From: Dugong dugon
Lineage: Eukaryota; Chordata; Mammalia; Sirenia; Dugongidae
Direction: 5' to 3'
NCBI GenBank assembly: GCA_030035585.1
Contig: CM057461.1
Location: 171,255,624-171,319,623 of the forward strand
Length of the DNA: 64,000 nt
The position numbers were made by a program, and so were the translations under genes. The notes below the pieces were generated by a model, which worked only from the letters and a program-made list of their open reading frames with translations, was not told where the DNA came from and did no database searches. Position 1 is the first letter of the stretch. Each line of letters starts with the position of its first letter. Below are positions 25,010 to 36,480 of this stretch, one piece after another.

Positions 25010-25175
25010 GAATTATAGAGATGATAGATCCTATGGCATTTTCTGGTCCAAACCTCTGATTTTAGAGATGAGTAAAATGAGACCTAGATACATCAGGTCA
25101 CTTCCTCAAAGCTTACAGCAAACTTGGAGCAGAAATTCTACTTATTTATCCATTCAACAGATGTTTCAGGCCTTG
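25010..25175 (+). mobile_element. Probable MIR-like fragment
   Basis: gagtaaaatgagacctagat, then caggtcacttcctcaaagct and aacttggagcagaaattcta resembles the 3' side of MIR. Weak. Confidence 0.4.
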
Positions 25176-27982
25176 AGCACTGAAAGAAAGCAAATATATG
25201 CAGACTGCTTTTTGTATTGAATTAGATAATCAGTTCTCGTATTTATCTTGTGTTCTTCCTTAAAGATCACAAACTAAATCTTGAAACATTAATAATTATG
25301 TATTTTTCACTGAAAAATAAGAAATACAAGTTACTTTTATTGCTTTTGAGGGCAAGAATCCATTAGACACATAGTGGTTTGAAAATTATAACTAATACTA
25401 AATATTGCTTTAAAACAGTTGAATTAAGTTTGATAAAGCAACTTCTCTGTGCTATTCAATTTCTTCTGACTTGACAGCAAAGGGTTTACTCAGAATAAAA
25501 TCTTGAATTCTATAATAATATAATTAGGTGAGAATGTCACTTTATACTTGATTTTGCATATAAGATAATGCTATATTACTACTTGTATGGCACTGTTTCA
25601 AAATTACCTGATTCAATTTCTCGTAAAATTCAACCTGTCTATAGATAGAAAGTTTTTGTGGGTTTTCTTGGAGGTAATCTGACCTATATGTAGTTCTATA
25701 TCACAAAGCTCAGGTGGAGAGAGCAGTCTTTGAGCATCTCTAAAGGATGGATGCATCTCTATTCATGTGTCTTACATTTGAGATTCAACTTTTTCTGATC
25801 TAGACTTTCAAAGCCAGAACTCCAATTTTTCTGCATTCTGGCCAAGTGGAAATAAGCAGATCAGATCCAGTTTTAGCAGATATTCCAAACTCTATTAAAT
25901 ATACAAACGAAGTCTCTTATAACTCTAAAATTCTATCAAGTGTGTTATTTTGCGAAAGTAGGCTAGGATAATTGAGTAGTTTAGGTTGGATAATTAAACT
26001 TGCTTACAAAAGCAAAAATACTTATAAGATACCTTATTACCTTCTTCTTGACCTTCTTCAAAGGAGTTATGTTATAGAGATGTGAATGAATGGGGAAATC
26101 CATAACTTCTTTGCTATACTATTGTTCCACCATCAGCAGGGATGGTTGGACCTGAAATGGAAAGAACCAAGACAAGATATCCTCTAACATTCCTAGGGAA
26201 CATTTGATTGGGTCTCAGCGCCAGCTCTCTCTGACTTCCTCTACTTCTCTTATCTACTGTGAGTTGTGGAGACAATGTAGTTTTTAGTCAATACAATTCC
26301 CTCAATCTCTGAGAGAAGTATGCATCTTCAGTTTGCCATAGGAAGTTCTGCTCCTGATTAGACCTCTGTGCTTCATGCTCCATCTTCCAGGTCTGCATTT
26401 TCACTGACACTCATACTTGCATTTCATACAGTGTTCAATTTATTTTTAAAAATGTAAACATAGGGAGGTTTATAGGATATGTTCACAAATACAGTTTGTG
26501 CTAGGGCATTGAAGTATTAATGAAAAGCAAGAATTAGTAGCATTTTCTTAAAAAGTCTAAAATCTTACTAGCCTCTCTTACATTAAAGGGCTAATTTGAA
26601 ACTTTGACATTGAAAACAGTTGAAGTAAAGTTTTTCATGTTTTTAGATCTAGCTGGTTTTGACCTACAAGTATTTTTTAGAGCTGGAATTATATAAATGA
26701 GTCACAGTGTGCGAGGAGACATCATGATGAAATGCCATTGTGGCAAAGAAAGAAGATTGTGAAGATATTACCAAAATGTCAAAACCTTAAAGAAAATTTA
26801 TGGAATCCAAGAGATTTGTAGCTCGTGAATTAATGTTCAATTTATATTCACACAGTATATGCCATGTTCCTTATAATAGAAATCTTTTTTTAGGGGAGTG
26901 TGATACACTTTCTACATGGCTCCAGTAACACTGTCTTTTATCTTTCCCGTCTGGCTGAATAATGTGAAAAATAGATGCCGGTATACAGTGCTAGAAAATG
27001 TTCAATAAAGTGCACATGTAAAATTTCTCTGCCTCAGATTTTCATGTTATTCAGACTCCATGTCCATTGACTTGGGAGATTTCAATTGGCTTGACTAGAA
27101 TTACACTTTGGTGTAAGGGACTGATGCGTATGGAATGCTGTGCTGTTAAAGACTCTTGATACTTATGTGCAGAGACATACAAAATATACTGTTAAGGGAA
27201 AAAAGCAAGTTGCAGAACAGTGTATGTGTTACATTTTTTGAAAGATAGAGGAAAATCAGAATATGACATTTAAATTTGTCTATGCATAAAGAAACACTGG
27301 AAAGGTATACAGTAATTTAATAAAAGAGGTTGCCTATGAGGAGACGGGCGGGGTAGATTTATATAGGAATATCAGTAGGATTGATATGTCTCAATGTATG
27401 TCTTTTTGTCTAGTTTGGATTTTTGAAATGAGAATGTACTAAACTTTAAAAACATTATGAAATTAACACCTGTCAAAGATTCTTTAACCCATTAATTAAT
27501 GCGAGAACCGGTAAGATGTTATAACCAGTTCAAAGGAGAAATCAAAGAACTACATGTTTATAAGTGAGAGGGCTTTCTCTATCAAGTTTTAATTATTATG
27601 TCTCACCCCAGTGTTAATAAAAATAAAATATCAATTGCAGTACGTTTAGAAGATGGTAATGTTTTTTGAGTCTGGAAATGTGGTTTTGACTTTTGTCAAT
27701 ATAAAAATTATTCACCAGTATTTATAACACTCTACTTATCCCAGAGGCTAACTAATTGTATGGAAATGAGGACCCATTACACATCTTTTTTCATTAGTTT
27801 GAGTGTTTGAAGGTAAGATTTTTTTTTTGTTTGTTTGTTTATTTGTTTTTTAATCAGAAGGTTGCGGCTGGAGTTTTTGGTAAAACTTAAAATGCTGTTT
27901 AATTTTAAGTTTTTTAAAAACTAAAAACACTGCCTATTTGCTTTGACAATTTACTCATGAAAAGTTCTTTTTCATGTCTCAG
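25176..27982. other. PTH2R intron, nothing recognised
   Basis: AT-rich intron before the ECL2 exon. No open frame with family features and no young repeats. A T-rich run near 27820 is the only low-complexity element. Confidence 0.5.
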
Positions 27983-28049
27983 GTGCTGGGAACTTAGTGC
28001 TGGAGACATCAAGTGGATTTATCAAGCTCCAATCTTAGCAGCTATAGGG
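27983..28049 (+). CDS. PTH2R: PTH2R coding exon: ECL2 and start of TM5
   Basis: A 67-nt exon after ttcatgtctcag, ending before gtaagt. It encodes the rest of the split Arg and then CWELSAGDIKWIYQAPILA plus AIG. The Cys-Trp pair is the conserved ECL2 disulfide cysteine and the adjacent Trp of class B receptors. It ends on a whole Gly codon, and the next exon opens on a whole Leu codon. The flanking introns are the two longest here, about 9.4 and 10.3 kb. Confidence 0.95.
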
Positions 28050-28560
28050 GTAAGTTTAAAACTTATATAGTTTAAAAAAAAAAAAAAAAGATGAATAAGT
28101 AAATCACTCCCAGAGAAAGAAGTTTGTCTGTCACTTTATTCTGCAACAGGTTTGGGAGACTGTCTGTATACAGCAATAGCTGTTGAGAGAGTCTGGGTCA
28201 GCGATAGACCCTTACACCTGGCTGAGACTGAGACCCATGCAGAAAGCACATCCCCTCCATCTAATGAGCCAGCAGTCGGGGACAACATTTTCAACATTCA
28301 TATGCTCAGAAAGATGGAAGTTCCTAAAACTCTTTCTCCTTTTTATGCATTATATTATATCTCCACTTTAACATTCTGATCACCTGGCAGTAGGTCAGGA
28401 TGGAGGAGGCAAAGATAAAATAGCAGAGCAGTGGAATTACTGAGACAGAAGACTAGATTCCAAGGACAGTGATGATTTTACTTAGAATTAAAAAGACCAC
28501 AGCTTTGTAAGTAAGATTGACTTTCAGAAAAAATAAGTCATTTAATATCTACTTTGGGAG
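28050..28560. other. PTH2R intron start, poly(A) run only
   Basis: After the ECL2 exon. An A run at about 28073-28089 and otherwise unassigned sequence. Confidence 0.5.
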
Positions 28561-28561
28561 T

Positions 28562-28773
28562 TGTTGCTGTTGTTGTGTGTGTCGTTGCGTCAATTCCGAC
28601 TCGTAGTTGACCCTATGTGACAAGAGTAGAAAACCCCGTAGGGTTTACTATGCTGTAATCTTTATGGAAGCAGATTGCCAGGTCTTTTCTTCCACGGAAT
28701 CACTGGGTGGGTTTGAACTGACAACCTTTCTGTTAGCAGCTGAGTGCTTAACTGTTGCACCACCAGGGATCCT
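28562..28773 (-). mobile_element. AfroSINE-type SINE with long body and RTE-like tail
   Basis: The plus strand starts gttgttgctgttgttgtg (complement of the CAA-rich tail), then tgcgtcaattccgactcg, ctgtaatctttatggaagca, and the head complement ctgttagcagctgagtgctt. The copy is essentially full length. Confidence 0.9.
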
Positions 28774-28864
28774 TTCTTTGGGAGTAGGTGGACATTAATA
28801 ATAAATAAAAACCATGAGCAAAGAAAGTAGTGATTCATGGGGGAATCATCCATTTATTTGTCAC

Positions 28865-29130
28865 TGTAGGCTAAGAGGGGATACTAGAGCATTTTGGTGT
28901 GTCTGAGCCAAGCGTGTGTGTAGAATGGTATCAGAACTGAGGCTGCAAAGGGGGCAGGGGCCAGACCCTGAAGGGGCTCATCCCCTTCACTAAAGAATTG
29001 AGACCTAGTCAGTAGTGGCAATCCAGGGGTTTCACTCTGGAGAGTGATAGGATCAGGTTTCTCTTTTAGAAAGATCCACTGACAGCAATGGAAAGATGGA
29101 TTGGATCAGCTGAGACTGGCAGCGGGACAA
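28865..29130. repeat. Ancient repeat-like segment, family not identified
   Basis: The phrase gagagtgataggatcaggtt followed by cttttagaaagatccactga is a pattern that recurs in diverged form at about 21630-21830 (gtaatgtgataatgagagc, then catttcataaagatcattg). Shared old repeat ancestry is likely. I cannot name the family. Confidence 0.45.
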
Positions 29131-29324
29131 CCAGGTAATACTGGGTGTCTGCTGGGTGAGGGTCTCAGCCACAGCAATGGTGTGTGGACAGGGCATGGGT
29201 CTAAGAGGAGGTAAGAAGTGAAGGAGATCAAGAACTGAGATTGGGAATGCATTTTACTCATTTCCATGACCTGATCCCTTCTAACTCCTGCCATCTCGTA
29301 TGTCACCCTCTTCCTCATGCATGC

Positions 29325-29525
29325 TGCCTCAGCTTCACATTATAGCCTTCTTTCAGTTCCTTGAACTTGTTTCCTGCCTCAGGGCCTTGGCACGTGCTGT
29401 TCTGTGTGCCAGGCATTCTGTTCCCTGCTCATCACCTGCTTAATGTCTACTCTTCTTTCAGGCCTCAGGTTAAAGGTAACCTCCTCAGATAGGGCCTCTC
29501 TGACCACCTTGCCAAAAATAACCCA
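29325..29525 (+). mobile_element. L2 LINE fragment
   Basis: tcctgcctcagggccttggc, then tgttccctgctcatcacctg and aggtaacctcctcagat with agggcctctctgaccacc is the familiar conserved L2 3' sequence. Confidence 0.8.
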
Positions 29526-30474
29526 ACCTATTATCTAAAAATGTCTCCATAAAGTAATAAAATGTCTGATTTGTGAATTTTGAAACAAGCAGGTCTGAGT
29601 TCTTGGACAGCAGTGATGCTAACACTGTAAGTTGCTATTCAGCCCTGAGAGGCTTCCAGGGATAAATCTAGTTTCCCATACTCTACAGTCTCTGCAGGCT
29701 TGTAAACGCCTCAGGCTGCCACCATGAGACCTCCTCAGGCCTCCTCAGGCTGTGCAGAGGCTCTTCTGGTCAGAGAATGCTCTCCTCAAGCCCCCTTAAT
29801 ATACCTTTCTGCCAAACCCATAAAGCCTAGTATGCCATTTGTCTGATTCCTTTAAGAAATGCTGTAAATGTATCTACCAAAATGATTTAATTGTCATCCC
29901 TTGTTGGTAGGATTAAAGGTTATACTTAGCCTGTTATCAAACTTTTTAGTATTACCTACATTTTTTTCCGTATTAGAAGGCTTTACCTTGTAATCAAGAA
30001 ATGGGTATTTAGATTTTGAAAAAGTGATTAAGCTCTTAGTTTTGTAATTTTCCAGGTAAACCTTTCCATGAATCACCTTCTTTTCAAACACAATAAAACA
30101 CGAGGTGAGAAAAGTGTAATATAATGCTCTTATTATAACTTTCACTTTCTTGCTTCCCATGGGAGTCCCATTCCGGAATTCAATATATATTTAATTAAAA
30201 AGAAGCCTACTTCCTAACTGCATCTTGTGGCCATCCTTGACTTGCCAGCCGGACCTAAGCAGACAGTAAGTTAGGACCCTGCAATTACATCTGACTGACA
30301 CCCTGGGTTTCTTCCCATTGGGCCTGTGTGAAAATGTGAACAGAGGGATGAATAGCTCTGGAAACACCAGTGCAAGATATTCCTGCACAGCAAATTTCAC
30401 ACGTACATGGACACAGTGTAATAAAAGATGCAGGGATTCTGCTGTCTCTTGGGACTGAGGCCAAATGCATTACA

Positions 30475-30725
30475 GAAATTAAGAGCACAGACTCTGGGCC
30501 AGGTTGCCTGGGTTAGAATCCCAGATATGCCTTTTCTAGAGTGTGCATGCTGAAATTTTATTGTGCAGGCTGAGTTTGAGCAAGTTATTTAAACTCAGGG
30601 TCCACTTTGCCTTCTGTAAAATGAGTATAATAATAAATGTCATCAGTGAGATGAGTTAGTAATTGGACTGCATTTGGAACAGTGGCTGGCATACAGCACT
30701 GTAAGTATTAGCTATTATTATTATT
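30475..30725 (+). mobile_element. MIR SINE
   Basis: aagagcacagactctgggcc, then gcctgggttagaatcccaga, gcaagttatttaaactca, and agtggctggcatacagcact followed by ttagctattatta. A near-complete MIR. Confidence 0.8.
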
Positions 30726-30739
30726 TTTCATGTGTTAGA

Positions 30740-30960
30740 AGTCTTTTATTTTTCCTTTAAAACAGGTGCTCAGTGTAAGTATTATCACTCACTATGCCCC
30801 GGCCACATTGATTTCCTTTCAGTTCCTTACACTTGCCCAGCACTGCCTTTTCTGGCCATTCAACATGCCACTCCATCCCACTGGAAAGCTGGGATGCCGT
30901 CCTGCTCCTCACTTTAAGTGTCATTTCTTCATTGTGGCCTCCTTGATGCTGCCAGTCTAA
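30740..30960 (+). mobile_element. Probable L2 LINE fragment
   Basis: ccttacacttgcccagcact, then ggaaagctgggatgccgtcc and gtgtcatttcttcattgtgg fits a diverged L2 3' region. Confidence 0.5.
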
Positions 30961-30984
30961 ATTCGGTCACCTATATTGTAAAAC

Positions 30985-31134
30985 CCTCAACGAGATGAAT
31001 TGACACGGTGGCTGCAATGATGGGCTCAAGCATCGATTGTGAGGATGTCGCAGGGCCAGGCAGTATTTCCTTTTTTTGTGCATAGGGTCTCTATGAGTCA
31101 GAACCGACTTGATGGCACCTAACAACAACAACAT
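30985..31134 (+). mobile_element. 5'-truncated RTE/BovB-type 3' end
   Basis: The sequence gatgaattgacacggtggct, then gcaatgatgggctcaagcat, and finally gatggcacctaacaacaaca is the last 150 bp of the RTE, with the CAA tail. A SINE follows directly at 31139. Confidence 0.9.
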
Positions 31135-31138
31135 TCTA

Positions 31139-31362
31139 ACCTCCCGGAGTTTCTGAGTGGTGCAAACAATTGACGCACTCGGCTGCTAACTTAAAGGTTG
31201 GCGGTTTGAGTCCACTCAGAGGCTCCTCAGAAGAAAGTCGTGGTGATCTACTTCCAAAAAACCAGCCATTGAAAACCCTATGGAGCACAGTTCTACTCTG
31301 ACACGCACAGGGTCGCCATGAGTTGGAATTGACTCTATGGCTACTGTTTTGGTTTAGTTGTA
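31139..31362 (+). mobile_element. AfroSINE-type SINE, long body
   Basis: Head ggagtttctgagtggtgcaa and ctcggctgctaac, body gtggtgatctacttccaaaa then accagccattgaaaacccta, tail gtcgccatgagttggaattg followed by ggctactgttttggtt. It is immediately downstream of an RTE end. Confidence 0.9.
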
Positions 31363-31464
31363 TAACCTCCAGACACAGTGAGGTTTTTCCTTCTGAACAA
31401 CTCATTACAATGTATAATGTTTCTGATTGTTGAATGACAGTCTTCTACATTAAACTGCAAGGTT

Positions 31465-31558
31465 TATGTGGACAAGAACCATATGCTTTCCGAATTCCTG
31501 TATTTCTAGAACCTAGCAAAGCTCCTGGCACATACAGCCAATAAATATTTGTTAAAAA
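31465..31558 (+). mobile_element. L2 LINE 3' end fragment
   Basis: ttctagaacctagcaaagct followed by cctggcacatacagccaata and aatatttgttaaa, the typical L2 end. Confidence 0.7.
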
Positions 31559-32524
31559 AAATAAAGTATGCATGCATACAAAGTAGATATCCTGGGAGAA
31601 CTGGCAAGAGGCAAGAGGAGAAATAAAATCACAAAGCAACTCTAATTACAGATCTTCTGAGTACATTCCAAACAACCTTTTCACTTTAGAGAGAAAGAAA
31701 CTAAAGCCCTCTCAGATAAAGGTCACCTGCTAGTGTGACAAAGCAAAGACTATAACCATATTTTTTAACCATTAGGCTCAATGTTCTTTTTATGCGCATT
31801 TTAAAACATGTCAAACTGGTTCTTGAATTTAGGGGAAAAACATCTTTCCATTTTTATGGCTACATTTATATTTTTCTGCATATATTAACCTTAGGATATA
31901 AGGTTTGTTTTCTAGTCTTGCACTGCACGTAGCAGGGTCTTTTGCAAATAGATATGACAGTATATACTATGACAGAATTATTTGCCTAGGATTTTAAATC
32001 TAAATTGGGTCCTTCACTTAATTTCAGCTCAGGCTATTACGATAGCGTACATTCTAATAGTTGGGTATTTGTATGTCTGGGAGTAAAATCTAAGGGGATT
32101 TCTAAGTGATGTATGAGACAAATGAAATTTAAGAGGGTAAAGGATGAGCGTTTTTAAGTTCTAACTTGAAGAAATCATATCAAGAGGGCTGGCTTTTAGA
32201 GCTAACTATAGATTTCACTACATATGTGGATTTTGGAGTTGTAGGGACTACAATTGAATATAGCATTGTGGTTTTCTGTGTTTGTTCATCTGTGTTGAAA
32301 TTTTGTTTATGAAAACCGGAGTCAATGGAAAACATTAATTTTTGGTCTGAAAATAAGTGTCTCCAAATGCAACAAATTGTTATTCACCTGCAATTACTTG
32401 ATGTTGATTTGAGGATGATTTTTAACTTTTGCAATGTAACGTGAATATATGAGAAGAATATCTCCTGATTGATTACAAACAGCAGGAAGCATTGTTTTGG
32501 TCCTGGGCCTTCCAGAGCATCCCT
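31559..32524. other. PTH2R intron, nothing recognised
   Basis: AT-rich, no repeats or coding frames identified. Confidence 0.5.
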
Positions 32525-32698
32525 GCTCCCTCTAACAAATATTTAATCCTGCCTCATTAACATCATAGACGTTAGGATTTACAGCACATAAGATAATCAC
32601 ATCAGATCACAAAATGGAGGACAACCACACAATACTGGGAATCATGGCCTAGCCAATTTGTCACACATTTTGGGGGACACAATTCAATCCATAACACC
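32525..32698 (-). mobile_element. Fragment of the ERVL/MaLR-like LTR family
   Basis: cctcattaacatcatagacg, then gatttacagcacataagata, gggaatcatggcctagccaa and aattcaatccataacacc is the complement of the 5' part of the LTR at 20766-21260. The 3' half is missing. Confidence 0.8.
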
Positions 32699-33134
32699 CT
32701 CTGAATACATCACATCTTGTCACACCATATATTGGCTTATTTTTCAATATTATGAACATAATAAATTTTTTTTGCTTTGTTTATTAGCATATTGGTAGTA
32801 AATACTGAACTTTTAAATAATAGATAACAAACACTGTAATTCTATATCAAATATAATAATTGGATATCCGTAACAGGTATGAAGACAAAGCATGTAGCTC
32901 TTTTTTATCAATCAGAATTCAATTTATAACTTAGGGACAGCATGAACATAACACTTATCTCTGGTAAATGTTAGTGCTTTAATTTCATTTGAAGTTCTAT
33001 TCTGAATGATTTAGAAGAGAAAAAGAATTCTAGTAGGGAGATTTTTCTCTGGGGAAAGTTAATTTAGTAGCTGCAATTCTGTCAGAAGTTAGAGATTAAT
33101 TTTTTTTTTCATTTTACTTAAAATTCCTTTCTTA

Positions 33135-33985
33135 CCAGTCATCCCATTATCTCCATATCCCTTATTTTTGGTGATTGAGCCTCCCTTAATAATAATTGAA
33201 GAACAGAAAATGAATCACTGACTCGGCACCAGCTGAGAATTCTTCGTTCTTCTTTATTCATGGTCCAGCTTTCGCATGCATAAGAAAATAGCGTAAATAC
33301 CATGGCTTGGGTCAGGCGCACCTTAGTGCTCAACGTGACATCTTTGCTTTTGGACACTTTAAAGAAGTCTTTTGCAGCAGATTTGCCCAAAGCAATGTGT
33401 CGTTTTATTTCTTGACTGCTGCTTTCATGGGTGCTGATTGTGCATCCAAGTAAAATGAAATCCTTGACAACTTCAATATTTTTTCCGTTTATCATGATGT
33501 TGCTTATTGGTCCAGTTGTGAAGATTTTTGTTTTCTTTATGTTGGGGTGTAAACCATACTGAAGGCTGTGTTTTTGCTCTTCATCAGCAAGTGCTTCAAG
33601 TCCTCTTCACTTTCAGTAAACATGGTTATGTCATCTGCATATTGAAGGCTGTTAACGAGCCTTCCTCCAATCCTGATACTGTGTTTCTCTTCATATAGTC
33701 CAGCTTCTTGAATTATTTGCTCAGCATACAGATTGAATGAGTATGGTGAAAGGATACAACCCTGACGCACATCTTTCCTTACTTTAAACCATGCAGTATC
33801 CCCTTGTTCTGTTTGAACAACTGCCTCTTGGTCTATGTACAGGTTCCTCATGAGCACAATTAAGTGTTCTGGAATTCCCATTCTTTGCAATGTTATCCAT
33901 AGTTTGTTATAATCTATGCAGTCGAATGTTTTTGCATAGTCAATAAAACACAGCTAAACATCTTTCTGGTATTCTTCCATAATTA
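33135..33985 (-). mobile_element. RTE/BovB-type LINE fragment with reverse transcriptase remnants
   Basis: A minus-strand internal portion of an RTE. It encodes two overlapping-frame pieces: reverse transcriptase with GCILSPYSFNLYAEQII and a YADD catalytic box (33537-33890), and the downstream region with LGCTISTHESSSQEIKRH and YACESWTMNKEE (33139-33495). Frameshifts separate them and both ends are truncated. It is unrelated to PTH2R and lies antisense in its intron. Confidence 0.92.
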
Positions 33986-35311
33986 CTCCCGCTGTACCTA
34001 CCCAGGCACAGGCAATGCTGAGGGGCAGGCTCTTAACCCTGAAGATGCAGCAGAGAAAGTCCACTGGCTGCAGGCAGCTAGTCCCAAGATTAAAAAAATA
34101 GATGTACTGAGCTGAGCAAATTCAGTTATTCTGCTCGCCTTTACTCATCAAATACTTCAATCTTTCTCCTCTAGGGATGGAATGGGTAGAGGGAAGGGGA
34201 GAGAAGTGTCAACATCAGGTAAGCCCCTCTCCCTAAAGGAAAAATCAGGAATGGGGAGGAAGAACTCCTCTCCAGTGTGTATCCAAAGGCATAAATGGAA
34301 ATTGTAAGTGTAGATAGATGGTTTTATAGGTATTTTATAACAGTGAACATTGCTATGTTAAATCTTGACTTCTGTCCCTGATTATCTTGTGTGATAGATA
34401 TGTAAGAAGTGAAAGTTCAACACCTAAGGGGGATATGCTGATTTACCCCAATATAAGCAGTGTGTAGAGAGTGCTGATCTCATTCCTTCCTTCCTTCATT
34501 CACTCCCTCTCTCATTTAACAAATCTTGATTTAAACAACAAGAAGGTGGCAGGCCCTGTATGAGGCAATGGAGAGGAGATGATGAGGAGACAGGCAGTTT
34601 TTCCTCACACTGTGTAAACATGGTGGGTGAGGCAAACATTTAAAAGTGAAAAGTGCTCTGATCGGGCTGAGGTGTCAGGAATAGCTGAAACCCGAGAAGG
34701 AGCTAATTTAGCAAGGGCAGGTGAGAGGAAGGAATGGAGAGAATGTTCCAAGCAAAGAGAACCCAGGAACAAAGTCTCAGAGGCAGGTTAACCTGAGGCA
34801 CCAACGGTTTCATGGCTGAAAGTTTGAGTTCTGTGTTTTAATTCATTTGTGGTTCACTTGGAATCACTCTTTAAATTTTTAATTGAGAGGGAATCTAATT
34901 TTTAAATTAGAAAGAAGCTTATTTTATATTTATATGTAAATATTGTTATTTACATGAAATTCATTTTATGTTTTACTGGGTTTAATGCTTATGAGTGGTC
35001 ACTTTATTGCGTATCTTCTCTGTTGTTGTTGGGTTTTTTTTGCTTTGATTTATCTACAGTTACCTGGAGTAGATCTTTAAGCAAACATTTTCCCCCGAGA
35101 AGATTACATTAGATACGCAAGGACTCTAAATGATTTTTCTCTTAGAATTATTTCTTCTTCCTTAATAAAAAATATCTCATGAGAAGTTTCCTCTTGGTCT
35201 TTTGTCTTTGCCTCATATGTAACTTTTCCATTTCCAGACTCAGGTCTTTCTTTAGCTGAAGAATTTTCTTCTTTTAGATCTATCTTTATTGATTTATTCT
35301 ATTTGCCATTG
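33986..35311. other. PTH2R intron, mostly unassigned
   Basis: The 34500-34800 part (for example gcaagggcaggtgagaggaa, then ggaacaaagtctcagaggca) looks like an old repeat, perhaps related to the segment at 28865. The rest is unassigned AT-rich sequence. Confidence 0.4.
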
Positions 35312-35480
35312 GAGCCCTGTTGGCGCAGTGGTTAAGAGCACAGCTGTTAACAAAAAAGTTGGCAGTTCGAATCCACCAGCAGCTCCTTGGAAATCCTATG
35401 GAGCAGTTCTACTCCATCTGTAGGGTTGCTATGAGGTGGAATTGACTCGATGGCAGCGGATTTGGTTTAGGTTTTTATTT
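35312..35480 (+). mobile_element. AfroSINE-type SINE, short body
   Basis: ggagccctgttggcgcagtg (A-box-like head), gcagttcgaatccaccagca (B-box-like), tggaattgactcgatggcag and a T-rich end ggatttggtttaggttttta. Nearly full length. Confidence 0.92.
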
Positions 35481-35794
35481 GCCATTATCTTTTCTTCAGA
35501 AAATGAACTAGGCTGCATGTTGGTTCTCAGTTCCGTGCCCTCCATATAATCATCTTATCTCTCATCATACGAGTCTTTGTTGTTTTTTTCTCCATTTGGG
35601 AAGATTCTTCAAATGTCTTCCAACTTGATGATTTAGTTTTCCTGCTGTTCAGATCTGCTATTTGTTGTTCATAATATTGATTTTAAAACTTGAATGTAGT
35701 TTGGATTCTTTACAATCTTTTCTTAATCCATCCTGCTCTTTAAAACATTTTTGTGTTCATCTCAATCTGCTATTGACTTAACTCTGTTTTATGG

Positions 35795-36020
35795 GTGGTA
35801 TGGTGCAGCGGTTAAGAGTTACACTGTGGATCTGGACTCTATGGGCTGCATTTGGGGCTCTGCCACTTATGGACTGGGTGAACATGCATAATTTGTGTAT
35901 ACATCCTCAGATTCCTCAACTGTAAATTGGGGACAATAATGTGATTACCTCAAAGAGTTGTTGTGAAGACTAAAAGTCACTCATGTAAAACACTTAGAGT
36001 AAGAAGTCAATAACTCTTAG
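35795..36020 (+). mobile_element. MIR SINE
   Basis: gtgcagcggttaagagttac, then ttcctcaactgtaaattggg and gttgttgtgaagactaaaag with taaaacacttaga. Confidence 0.75.
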
Positions 36021-36064
36021 TTTCTAATTAACCTATAGCCTATATCTTCCTAAATTATTTTAAG

Positions 36065-36480
36065 AACACAAAGTAAATATTTTTAACAGCTTTATAATTG
36101 ACATGCAATAACTGCATATATTTAAAGTGTACAGTTTAAGTTTTGGCATATATATTCACTTGTGAAATCATCACCCCCCAAATTTGAGCCCTTGGGTAAT
36201 TCCTTCCTCCCACCTTTCCCCTATCACCAACCACTGATCTGCATTCTGTCAATGTAAAATAATTGACAATTTCTAGAGATTTATGTAAGTGGAATTAGAT
36301 AACATGTACTCTTTTTTTCCTGGCTTTGCACACTCAGAATAATTATTTGGAAATTCACCCAACTATTGTTGCTTGTATCAATGTATGTGTACGTGTGTGT
36401 GTTTGTATTTTGTTTACCTATCTTTTAAGGCAGCAAATTCTACTCACTCTTAGTTTTTTCCTAATTCTTTTCATAATCTA
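36065..36480 (-). mobile_element. Old L1 (L1M-type) 3' end
   Basis: gctttataattgacatgcaa, then atatttaaagtgtacagttt and gaaatcatcaccccccaaat is the complement of the 3' end of old mammalian L1 families. Confidence 0.75.
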
